DNA of 64,000 bases, taken from UBA1351 sp963677885. GTDB taxonomy: Bacteria > Bacillota > Clostridia > Lachnospirales > Vallitaleaceae. Within the stretch, counting starts at the first letter, position 1; every line of letters begins with the position of its first letter. The stretch covers positions 2,914,001-2,978,000 of the forward strand of contig OY782500.1 of assembly GCA_963677885.1 (NCBI GenBank), given 5' to 3'. The notes below the pieces were generated by a model, which was given only the letters and a program-made list of their open reading frames with translations, searched no databases and was not told the DNA's origin. The position numbers and the translations under genes are program-made. Shown here one piece after another: positions 52,925-61,230 of the stretch.

Positions 52925-54235
52925 ATGAAGAAGATTTTATGGGTGTTGATAGGGATTATATTTATTGCAGGGTGTACAAAATTGGAAACAAAACCGGAAG
53001 AGGTTGACCCTGAGCCGGTAGTTATTGAATTCTGGTATGGACTTACCGGGAATCAGGGAAAGGCAATGGAGACCTTCATTGACAGCTTCAACCAAAGCCA
53101 GGATGAGGTTTTTGTTAAAGGGGTTTCTCAGGAAAGCTACCAGGTAACCAGTAAGGCGCTAAAGTCAAGTATTGTGAAGAAATCAGTGCCGGATGTAGTC
53201 TTGTTGGAAGACTCGAATATGTTTGAAATGGCTAATAAGGGAGTTCTTAAGGACCTTAGTCCTTTTATTGATCAGAGACCGGGATTTAGAGAAGATTTTG
53301 TAAGCTCTTTTTTTGAACAAAATGTCATGGATGATAAAATATATGCCCTGCCTATTTATGGTACGACCCAGGTTCTCTATTATAGAAAAGACATGTTTGA
53401 ACAAGCTGGAATTGATTTGGATCTGTTAAACACCTGGGAAGGTTTGGCTGAAGCTGCCAGAATCCTTACCAAAAGAGATGACCAGGGTGAGACAATCGTA
53501 TATGGCTTTGCCTTGATGCAGGGTAGGGAGAATATTATCGATTCCTCAATAAATCGGGGAGGCCGGTTTATCAGTGGAGATGGACATACTATGGTACTTA
53601 ACTCACCGGCATGGAATCATACCCTGGAAAATTTCAGGGCTTGGATTCATGATGAAAAGATTATGAAGGTAAATTATGGTGGTGAAGGTTGGCAATATTG
53701 GTATGCTACCATTGATGATGTCATGCAGGGCAAGGCTGCCGGTTACTTTGGCTCCGCTGCAGACTATAAGGATTTGGACTTTGATATGATTGGCGTACAT
53801 CTTCGCCCCTATTGGGAAGGCTATGAGCGTAATGCTACAGGCTACTTAAATGCTCATACTATCTGTATTCCTGAAATGGTTGATGATGAAAAGGCTCAGG
53901 CTGCTTTTTTATGGATGGCGTATATGACATCTCCGGAAATTTCTGCTGCATGGTCCATGGAAACCGGTTATATACCGGTTCGTGAATCTTCTTTTACTCT
54001 GCCTGAATATGAAGCTTTTGTTGGTGAAATCAATGGTTTTCAGATTATCAATGAACAGCGGAAATTTTCAACCCATCTACTCCAAGATCCCACTGGCGGT
54101 GAGATCTATGAAGGTATCAAGAATATATCTGTGGATGTTGAGGTTTTTAATAAGCCTGTTGAGGATAACCTGAATGACCTGAATCAAAAACTTCAGGAAA
54201 TTTTAGATGGAATACAGAAGGATGATAATCAATGA
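52925..54235 (+). CDS. Extracellular solute-binding lipoprotein (family 1, UgpB-like)
   Basis: 436 residues. Lipobox IAGC puts the mature Cys near residue 17, so the protein is anchored outside the membrane. The opening IEFWYGLTGNQGKAMETFI resembles UgpB-type (glycerol-3-phosphate/glycerophosphodiester) binders, followed by SINRGGRFISGDG and YGGEGWQYWY as in carbohydrate-binding family 1 SBPs. There is no ABC permease or ATPase nearby. Its stop overlaps the kinase start (ATGA at 54232-54235), which suggests it presents a ligand to the sensor kinase rather than feeding a transporter. The UgpB resemblance is by eye; sugar binding is the alternative. Confidence 0.88.
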   Translation: MKKILWVLIGIIFIAGCTKLETKPEEVDPEPVVIEFWYGLTGNQGKAMETFIDSFNQSQDEVFVKGVSQESYQVTSKALKSSIVKKSVPDVVLLEDSNMFEMANKGVLKDLSPFIDQRPGFREDFVSSFFEQNVMDDKIYALPIYGTTQVLYYRKDMFEQAGIDLDLLNTWEGLAEAARILTKRDDQGETIVYGFALMQGRENIIDSSINRGGRFISGDGHTMVLNSPAWNHTLENFRAWIHDEKIMKVNYGGEGWQYWYATIDDVMQGKAAGYFGSAADYKDLDFDMIGVHLRPYWEGYERNATGYLNAHTICIPEMVDDEKAQAAFLWMAYMTSPEISAAWSMETGYIPVRESSFTLPEYEAFVGEINGFQIINEQRKFSTHLLQDPTGGEIYEGIKNISVDVEVFNKPVEDNLNDLNQKLQEILDGIQKDDNQ

Positions 54236-56007
54236 TTCGAGTAAAGACAATCCGAGCGAGATTTACTATATATATCATATTATTCACCATAGTCACCCTT
54301 CTAATCCTACTATCTTATGTTATAAACTTGTATTCCAATAAACTTCTCGAGGATATGAAGGAGATCAGCCGTCTGCAACTGGAAATCGTCAGTGAAGAGA
54401 TGGAAAAATCCCTTAATGAGATTTACCAGATATTTCAAACGATTCAGGACAATGATGACTTGCAGGAGGTGTTGGTAAGACCTCTTGGCAGTGACTACAG
54501 TGATGGTGACAGAAAGCATGATGTATCAGAGATTCTTAGGGAATACGCCTATGCGGATATCAATATTATCAGTATCTTTTTTATTGATGGAGACAAGGGG
54601 ATTCTGGATCCTTTTTATCAGATTGAGCCCTATTCCAGCATAGTCAGTCATTACCAGCCCCTTAAGGATTATTATGATAAAAAGGGGACAAGAATAACAC
54701 CAATTGGAAGATTTCCTTTGAAGGAAGAAGCGGAAGAGGGTATTGATACCATTACCATGATTGATGATCTTTTGTCCAAAGAAGCTTTTGCGCCACTTGG
54801 GACCTTACTCGTTACATCCAAAGTCGATTTTATTTTTGAGGATTTTGCAAAGACCAGTGAAGATAACTTCGACGGTGTTTTTGTTGTGGATCAAGCAGGT
54901 GATCTTATTTATTTTACCGGCAAGGAAGAACTTGGCGGGAGCCAGTCGCTTTTTGATGCATTTAGCCAATCTGGGGTCATAGGCAATGAAGAAGGACTTA
55001 TTGATGTTGAATTGGGAACTTTTTTTGTCAGTACCCAAGTATTGGAAAGTTATAGTGACTGGATGATTATCGGTGTTAAGGAATATACTGAGCTTCAGTC
55101 CAATTATAATGATGTCATGGATATTCTTATACTCATGGGGATGTTGAGTATACCGGTGCTTTTAGTTTTTTCATATATCTATGCAAGAAGAATCACCGGG
55201 CCAATCGTCAAGCTCAACATGGCCATGCAGGAGTTTTCCAAAGGAGAGTGGCCGGATAAGGTTAAACCTGAAAGCCAGGATGAAATGGGTCAACTGGTTG
55301 AAAAATTCAATGACATGGTAGACCATCAGTTTGAGCTGATTGACCAGATTGTCAAAGAACAGGAAGTCTCAAAGGCTAAGGAAATCGAAACAATACAACT
55401 GAAGCTGGACCTGCTTCAATCTCAGATTAATCCCCATTTTATCCATAATACCCTTCATGCCATATCTTATTTAATCAGCTCCAATATGAATGAAGAGGCC
55501 AATGAGATGTTAAAGGCTTTTAATGTGCTCCTTAGATCCAGTATGTCCCATCAAAAAGATGCAGTTACCCTTGAGGAAGAACTGAACCATGTGAAGTCTT
55601 ATGTCATGATTCAAAAAGTAAGATATAATGATGTCTTTGTTATGGAATATCACATTGATGATCACCTTCGACAGATGGAAATACCAAAATTGACCATACA
55701 ACCACTGGTTGAGAATGCTATCTATCACGGTATCGTCCCAAAAGGCCAAAAAGGCAGGGTATCCGTAACTGTCATGGAAATGGATTCTGGTTTGGTAACC
55801 ATTTGTGTTGAGGATGATGGAGTAGGAATGGACCCTGATAAAGGCCGTAATTTGAAACAGTCCTTTAACGGTATTAGTTTCGAAAACATCAACAAGCGCT
55901 TGAAATTGACCTATGGTGAAGAGGCAGGTCTTCTTATTGAAAGTGTGAAAGGTAAGGGAACCAAAGTCATGTTCACCATAAAAAAAGAGGGAACGAAATA
56001 TGAATAA
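54232..56007 (+). CDS. Sensor histidine kinase (YesM-like)
   Basis: 591 residues. TM1 at about 10-30, an extracellular dCache-type domain (about 32-292), TM2 (about 295-317), HAMP (about 318-370), then the LytS/YesM-type kinase domain with QSQINPHFIHNTLHAIS (phospho-accepting His), ENAIYHGI (N box) and EDDGVGM (G box). It should sense through its extracellular domain, possibly together with the binding lipoprotein encoded just upstream and overlapping. It phosphorylates the response regulator encoded downstream, whose start overlaps by 8 bases. Confidence 0.93.
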   Translation: MIRVKTIRARFTIYIILFTIVTLLILLSYVINLYSNKLLEDMKEISRLQLEIVSEEMEKSLNEIYQIFQTIQDNDDLQEVLVRPLGSDYSDGDRKHDVSEILREYAYADINIISIFFIDGDKGILDPFYQIEPYSSIVSHYQPLKDYYDKKGTRITPIGRFPLKEEAEEGIDTITMIDDLLSKEAFAPLGTLLVTSKVDFIFEDFAKTSEDNFDGVFVVDQAGDLIYFTGKEELGGSQSLFDAFSQSGVIGNEEGLIDVELGTFFVSTQVLESYSDWMIIGVKEYTELQSNYNDVMDILILMGMLSIPVLLVFSYIYARRITGPIVKLNMAMQEFSKGEWPDKVKPESQDEMGQLVEKFNDMVDHQFELIDQIVKEQEVSKAKEIETIQLKLDLLQSQINPHFIHNTLHAISYLISSNMNEEANEMLKAFNVLLRSSMSHQKDAVTLEEELNHVKSYVMIQKVRYNDVFVMEYHIDDHLRQMEIPKLTIQPLVENAIYHGIVPKGQKGRVSVTVMEMDSGLVTICVEDDGVGMDPDKGRNLKQSFNGISFENINKRLKLTYGEEAGLLIESVKGKGTKVMFTIKKEGTKYE

Positions 56008-57613
56008 GTGGTCCGTATTAATTGTAGATGATGAGATGCCGGCAAGGCAGATGTTAATGAATATTATGGATTGGGACCAGACAGAGTTTAAGATTGTCGA
56101 TACAGCCATTAACGGCAAGGATGCTCTTGGTAAAATGGAGTCGGTTGATGTGGTCATCACGGATATACAGATGCCGGTTATGGATGGTCTTGATTTAATT
56201 AGGGAGGCCAAAGAGAGATATCCGGGCATAATTATGATTGTCCTAAGCTGCCATGAGGATTTTATCTATGCGAAAGAGGCCATGTCCTACGGTGTTACCG
56301 ATTATCTCATAAAGGATCTGATTACACCAGCAGAGCTCCTTAATGCCTTGCGCCGGTCTGTCAGTAAGCGAAACCGTATACACAATCAGCCTTCCCAGAA
56401 CGGATTGACTAAAGACCTCTACAAGGATCTTTTGCGTAAACATCTCCTGACGCCTCACTTAACAGAAGGTGAAAAGAATATTCCCCATATATTGAGCAAG
56501 CTTGGCTTACCTATTGAGCATCTGATCGTCATGTCTATTGTCCTGGATATTAAGCTGATTGATGAAAACGGCAAAAGGTTCACAGGGATGTCGTTGCTGG
56601 TAAAAGAAGTATCTCAGGCACTTGATGATCTTGCTGGTCAACTGAATGGATTTTCCTGTTATGACAGTAAGCTAAGGTTTGTTTTTATGGCTAATATGAC
56701 CAATACCCATTCTAAACTTATGTACCTTAATGAATCTTATGTTTTGACTGAAAAAATAAGAGACAGACTGGCGGGAATTGGTATTGAGTCCCTTACCATC
56801 GGAATCAGCAACAAGTGTCCCCAAGGTGAAAAATTACCCGATTATTATCTGGAAGCCTTAACCTGCAGTAAACAGAGAATCTTTTATGGCAACAATAAGA
56901 ATATTTTCTACGATCAGCTCATTACCTCCAGCCTTTCAAGAGACAGTGAGCTTTTAAGAGAAAAATTAAGCCAAATAAAAAAACATATGTCAGAAAATCA
57001 AATACAGGAGACTTTAAAACTTTTGAAACAGTTGTATTCAAAGGATATCAAGGGTTTCATGCAGTACAATTATCTTAAGTATGTTAACCATAAGTTATTT
57101 GATTTTATTGAAAGTTATATGATGAAATATAACAAGTCAAGTATGGAACTGTTTGGCTCTGAAGTGATACCCTATGACTATGTTGACAGCATGATGACGA
57201 CGGATGATATGCATAGCTACTTTAAGCATCTGATTGAATCGGTGATGATAGATAAAGGCTTTACGGGTAGAGAGGAAAATGCCTATTGCCTTAAGGTAAA
57301 CCAAGCCATTGATCTCTTGCAGAAAAATTATAGACAGGGAATTAAACTGGACGACGTTGCCAATGCTCTTTCTTTACATAAAGTATATTTGTCCAGAATA
57401 TTCAAAGAGGAAACTGGCGTAACAATTGGTCAGTATACCCAAAAACTCATTGTAGATGACGCTATAAAGCTCTTAACACAAACTCATATGAAGGTATATG
57501 AGATTGCAGAAATTCTTGGTTACGGAGAGGGCCAGACTGATCAGCTCAATACAATTTTTAAGAGACAGACAGGGCTAACGCCAAGCAAATATAGAAAGAA
57601 ACATTACAAATAA
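56000..57613 (+). CDS. Response regulator, AraC output (YesN-like)
   Basis: 537 residues. Receiver (about 1-125) with VDDEM acid pair and phospho-acceptor Asp in VVITDIQMPVMDG. The middle (about 130-425) is the variable YesN linker, and the C-terminal AraC domain (about 430-535) has KLDDVANALSLHKVYLSRIFKEETG and VYEIAEILGYGEGQTDQLNTIFKRQTG. Cognate partner of the overlapping kinase gene. Targets are probably the genes nearby, such as the diesterase and BCCT transporters, which is inference. Confidence 0.93.
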   Translation: MNKWSVLIVDDEMPARQMLMNIMDWDQTEFKIVDTAINGKDALGKMESVDVVITDIQMPVMDGLDLIREAKERYPGIIMIVLSCHEDFIYAKEAMSYGVTDYLIKDLITPAELLNALRRSVSKRNRIHNQPSQNGLTKDLYKDLLRKHLLTPHLTEGEKNIPHILSKLGLPIEHLIVMSIVLDIKLIDENGKRFTGMSLLVKEVSQALDDLAGQLNGFSCYDSKLRFVFMANMTNTHSKLMYLNESYVLTEKIRDRLAGIGIESLTIGISNKCPQGEKLPDYYLEALTCSKQRIFYGNNKNIFYDQLITSSLSRDSELLREKLSQIKKHMSENQIQETLKLLKQLYSKDIKGFMQYNYLKYVNHKLFDFIESYMMKYNKSSMELFGSEVIPYDYVDSMMTTDDMHSYFKHLIESVMIDKGFTGREENAYCLKVNQAIDLLQKNYRQGIKLDDVANALSLHKVYLSRIFKEETGVTIGQYTQKLIVDDAIKLLTQTHMKVYEIAEILGYGEGQTDQLNTIFKRQTGLTPSKYRKKHYK

Positions 57614-57673
57614 AACTTCCGGAATGAGATAGCTGGCTTATAGATCAGATTGATTTTCCAGGTGAAGAGGAGT

Positions 57674-57724
57674 AAAAACAAGTTAAATTTTAACGGTAAA
57701 AGTTAAATTAGCTTGTTTTTTTTA
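57674..57724 (+). terminator. Terminator after response regulator
   Basis: AAAAACAAG/CTTGTTTTT outer stem, with an AT-rich TTAAATTTT/AAAAGTTAA inner pairing, then more T. Confidence 0.75.
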
Positions 57725-57784
57725 TGTCCTTAAACAGGCATAATGTGTAGGAAAAACAAACTTGGTAAAGAGCTGGAGGAAATG

Positions 57785-58510
57785 ATGAGGCAAATTGGTC
57801 ACAGAGGTGGAGCTGGCGAGCTTCCTGAAAATACACAAAGTGCTTTTAAAAATGCAATAGCCTTAGGGCTTGATATGATTGAATTTGATGTTCACCGGAC
57901 AAGTGATGGCAATTTGGTTATACATCATGACTATTCCACCTTGCGTCAAACCGGTGTAGATAAAATGATTCATCAATCTACTTTAGATGATTTAAAAGAA
58001 CTGGATATAGCTGCTTATAAGACCGAATATCCAATGAAGGAGTCGATGATGACATTGGACCAAGTCTTTGACCTTTTACCTGAAACAATGGAGATAAATG
58101 TAGAGATTAAAAACATGACTGCCATAAAAACAGACATTGCCACATTGGTTGTAGAGGCCATTCATCGCCATGATCGACTGGATACTGTCGTCGTTTCGGC
58201 TTTTGATCATGAAATACTGAAGGAAGTGGCAGCACTTGAGCCAAAGGTCAAAATTGGACTGCTTCTATATTCCAATCTATGTCAGCCCCTTGAATATGTA
58301 GAGAGACTTGGATTTGATGTCTATAGTATCCACCCTGCAATCGAGCTTGTTGACGAGAATTTTATTAAGACTATGGTTGATGAGGGATATAAAGTTTACG
58401 TTTATACAGTTAATAACCAGTTAGATTTTGATTTAATGGTTCAAGGTGGGGCGAGTGGAGTTTTCACTGATTATCCGGGATTATTTTCGCCTCTTAGAAG
58501 TGATTTATAA
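57785..58510 (+). CDS. Glycerophosphodiester phosphodiesterase (cytoplasmic)
   Basis: 241 residues of the GDPD family. Catalytic and metal-site residues are visible: GHRGG (His), PENT (Glu), EFDVHRTSDG (Glu-x-Asp), LVIHHD (His) and later EINVEIKN. Hydrolyses glycerophosphodiesters to glycerol-3-phosphate plus an alcohol (choline, ethanolamine, glycerol). No signal peptide, so the substrate must enter the cell. ATG 57785 has GGAGG five bases upstream. Between a UgpB-like sensor operon and a CaiT-like transporter, a choline-containing substrate is attractive. Confidence 0.92.
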   Translation: MRQIGHRGGAGELPENTQSAFKNAIALGLDMIEFDVHRTSDGNLVIHHDYSTLRQTGVDKMIHQSTLDDLKELDIAAYKTEYPMKESMMTLDQVFDLLPETMEINVEIKNMTAIKTDIATLVVEAIHRHDRLDTVVVSAFDHEILKEVAALEPKVKIGLLLYSNLCQPLEYVERLGFDVYSIHPAIELVDENFIKTMVDEGYKVYVYTVNNQLDFDLMVQGGASGVFTDYPGLFSPLRSDL

Positions 58511-58630
58511 GGACACAAGGGCCAGGGGAGTCATGGAGACAGGGTCTAAAGGGAGATTGTTAGGGAAGGCTGATTAAGTGAATCAGGGAACCCACACAAT
58601 AGAGTAGCAATATAATTGAAGGAGGATTTT

Positions 58631-60211
58631 ATGGGAATTATCAAGAAATTCAAAGAGGGACCAAAGGTAGAACCTGCTGTATACTATCCCTCAGTCATCA
58701 TTACACTTGTATTGGCAGTATACTTCGTCATCAATCCAGACAAAAGTTTGGAGCAGTTGAACAAGGTGTTTGCCTATATGACCAATGAGCTTGGCTGGAC
58801 CTATATATGGTTTACACTGGCAGCTTTTGGTAGTGCATTGTATTTGATCTTTGGTAAATATGGAAAAGTATTGCTTGGGGCAAAAGGGGAAAAGCCAGAT
58901 TTTTCTACTTTTTCATGGATTGGTATGATTTTTACAGCATCTACAGGTTCATCGCTCCTATATTGGGGTACTATTGAGTGGATCTACTATTGGCAAGCGC
59001 CACCATTTGGTGCAGAAGTAGGATCCTGGCAAGCGGCTGAATGGGCATCTGCTTACGGTATGTTCCACTGGGGCGCAACTGCCTGGGCTATGTATGCAGT
59101 CGTATCTGTTGCCATCGCCTTTGTATATCATGTTAAGAAAAAACCAATTCTTAGACTTTCAGAAGCCTGCCGTGGACTTCTAGGTGACCGTGTTGACGGT
59201 TGGATTGGAAAGTTGATCGACTTATTCTTCGTATTTGGTCTTATTGGCGGTGTAACAACTTCTATGGGTCTTGGTACACCAATGCTAACTGCAGGTATCT
59301 GTAAGTTAACCGGTATTGAACATACACAAGAGCTTGAACTTGTCATTATTACCCTATGGACCTTATCCATTGGATTCGTTGTGTTCTTAGGTCTTGAAAA
59401 GGGTATTAAACGTCTTTCAGACTTGAACATTTATCTGGCCTTTGGTGTACTTGGCTTCTTACTTTTCTTTGGAGGCAAAACAGTATTCGTTCTTAATCAT
59501 ACTACATCAGCCCTTGGTCTTATGACTCAGGAACTGGTTCGTATGAGTTTCTGGACCGATGCAGTTGGACAATCCTATCACCCACAATGGTGGACTATTT
59601 TCTACTGGGCTTGGTGGGTTGTGTATGCACCTGCAATGGGACTGTATATCGCTAAGATTTCAAAAGGAAGAACCATTCGTGAAACAGTACTTGGTTCAGT
59701 TCTTTGGGGATCACTGGGATCATGGATCTTCTTCTCAATACTTGGAAATTACTCCATGGGACTGCAAATGTCTTTCAATAATCCTGAAGGATTTTCAGGA
59801 AGATCCCTTGATGTTATCGGTATTTTTGGAGAATCTGGAGCAGCCCAGGCCGTTGTTGAAACAATTTTTGCAGCACCTGTCGGTGGCGTACTCCTCTTTG
59901 CTTTCACCCTTCTTGCTTTTATATCAATGGTTACAGGACAGACTACCATTGCCTTTACCCTTGCATCTGTTACAACTAAAAAGTTGGATGAAGATGCAGA
60001 GCCAGCAAGATGGAACTCATTCCTTTGGGCCTTGATTCTTGGTACAATTTCTATTTCATTGTTGTTATTCAACGCCTTAAAACCACTGCAGACAACATCT
60101 ATTGTTGCTGCCTTCCCTCTGATGATCATCCTAGTCATCGTTGCTGTTTCATTCTTTAAAATGATTAAGCGCAATAAGAGTATTGTGGTTTATAAAGAGG
60201 ATAAAGAATAA
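58631..60211 (+). CDS. BCCT family transporter, CaiT-like
   Basis: 526 residues, 12 predicted membrane segments. Its middle strongly recalls E. coli CaiT: SLLYWGTIEWIYYWQAPPFG, ASAYGMFHWGATAWAMY and WTIFYWAWWVVYAPAMGLYIAKISKGRTIRE. CaiT exchanges L-carnitine and gamma-butyrobetaine without Na+. This protein is probably a Na+-independent carnitine/betaine exchanger. ATG 58631 has GGAGGATTTT upstream; a purine-rich leader of 120 bases precedes it. It ends at a terminator. Confidence 0.93.
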   Translation: MGIIKKFKEGPKVEPAVYYPSVIITLVLAVYFVINPDKSLEQLNKVFAYMTNELGWTYIWFTLAAFGSALYLIFGKYGKVLLGAKGEKPDFSTFSWIGMIFTASTGSSLLYWGTIEWIYYWQAPPFGAEVGSWQAAEWASAYGMFHWGATAWAMYAVVSVAIAFVYHVKKKPILRLSEACRGLLGDRVDGWIGKLIDLFFVFGLIGGVTTSMGLGTPMLTAGICKLTGIEHTQELELVIITLWTLSIGFVVFLGLEKGIKRLSDLNIYLAFGVLGFLLFFGGKTVFVLNHTTSALGLMTQELVRMSFWTDAVGQSYHPQWWTIFYWAWWVVYAPAMGLYIAKISKGRTIRETVLGSVLWGSLGSWIFFSILGNYSMGLQMSFNNPEGFSGRSLDVIGIFGESGAAQAVVETIFAAPVGGVLLFAFTLLAFISMVTGQTTIAFTLASVTTKKLDEDAEPARWNSFLWALILGTISISLLLFNALKPLQTTSIVAAFPLMIILVIVAVSFFKMIKRNKSIVVYKEDKE

Positions 60212-60230
60212 ACCTACGTTCATAGTCAAG

Positions 60231-60256
60231 AAAGCTGCCTGTCCGGCAGCTTTTTT
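60231..60256 (+). terminator. Terminator after CaiT-like gene
   Basis: AAAGCTGCC/GGCAGCTTT 9-bp stem, TGTCC loop, six T. Confidence 0.88.
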
Positions 60257-60294
60257 GCATTTTAGATATAGGTTATGGAAAGTGGAGGTTATGA

Positions 60295-61131
60295 ATGAAA
60301 AAAGAACATAATATTAGACAGACACGAACCTATAGAGATCCGCTGATCATCGGTCTTCTGGTAGGTATGATGATTACCTTTGGCATTATGAATGCAATAC
60401 CTGACCGGTCGGCCATTCATGATCTTATTACAAAAACCCAGGCTGTATATATATTTAAAATCATATACGCCGGTATTGCAGGTGGAATTATCGGTTTTGA
60501 AAGAGAACATAAGAACAGGCCGGCAGGACTGCGCACCCATGCCTTGGTTTCCATCGGCTCAGCGATCGTCATGTTAATTCCTATTGAACTCGTATATGAG
60601 GGTATGGACCCAATGAGGTTGGATGTAACCAGATTAGGTGCCCAGGTCATTAGCGGAATCGGTTTTCTTGGCGCCGGCACTATTATAAGAAACGGAGCAA
60701 GTGTCAAGGGATTAACTACAGCAGCAAGCCTATGGGTATCAGCCATCATTGGCTTGGCTATAGGTGCCGGCAATTATATGACAAGTTTTGTCAGCCTGCT
60801 CACGGTTATGTTTATCCTTAAAGTTTTTGGAAACTTTGAGCATAGGCAAGGGCTAAAGTTCAAAGACCTGGCTCTCAATGTCAAAATGGATGACCTGCCT
60901 CAACAAATCAGCCTCATCAATAATACCATTGAAAGTCTTGAGTGGAAACTTAGGAAAATGGAAGTTGTTGAGAATTCCAGTAAAGTCAAAAAGAACGGAA
61001 GGGCCATTATTCAGATACGCCTCTTTATTAGGGGTGATGTAGGCTTAGAAGAAGATCTTTTAATTCATCAGTTAGGTGAAATTCCTGGAATTATCAAGGT
61101 GGAAAATGATTCTACCATGCATCTGATATAG
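60295..61131 (+). CDS. MgtC/SapB family membrane protein
   Basis: 278 residues. The N-terminal membrane domain with four to five helices contains GGIIGFEREHKNRPAGLRTHALVSIGSA and VISGIGFLGAGTIIRNGASVKGLTTAASLWVSA, both classic MgtC motifs. The C-terminal cytoplasmic part (about 190-278) is ACT-like. MgtC proteins help cells cope with low Mg2+ or acid and inhibit ATP synthase in Salmonella. GTGGAGG lies before the start codons at 60291/60295. Not clearly linked to its neighbours. Confidence 0.92.
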   Translation: MKKEHNIRQTRTYRDPLIIGLLVGMMITFGIMNAIPDRSAIHDLITKTQAVYIFKIIYAGIAGGIIGFEREHKNRPAGLRTHALVSIGSAIVMLIPIELVYEGMDPMRLDVTRLGAQVISGIGFLGAGTIIRNGASVKGLTTAASLWVSAIIGLAIGAGNYMTSFVSLLTVMFILKVFGNFEHRQGLKFKDLALNVKMDDLPQQISLINNTIESLEWKLRKMEVVENSSKVKKNGRAIIQIRLFIRGDVGLEEDLLIHQLGEIPGIIKVENDSTMHLI

Positions 61132-61230
61132 GTTCTCTAATTTTTATCATCCTCTCCACCGATTTTCCCTGTATCCATGAAGGTGCCTTTCGAATATAGT
61201 TAAAGAAACAATGATTTGAAGGAGGCTTTC

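Noticed and set aside
55510..56229. A long (239-codon) minus-strand frame across the kinase/response-regulator junction
   Set aside because: It is antisense to two genes with complete, conserved motifs and encodes no recognisable domain.
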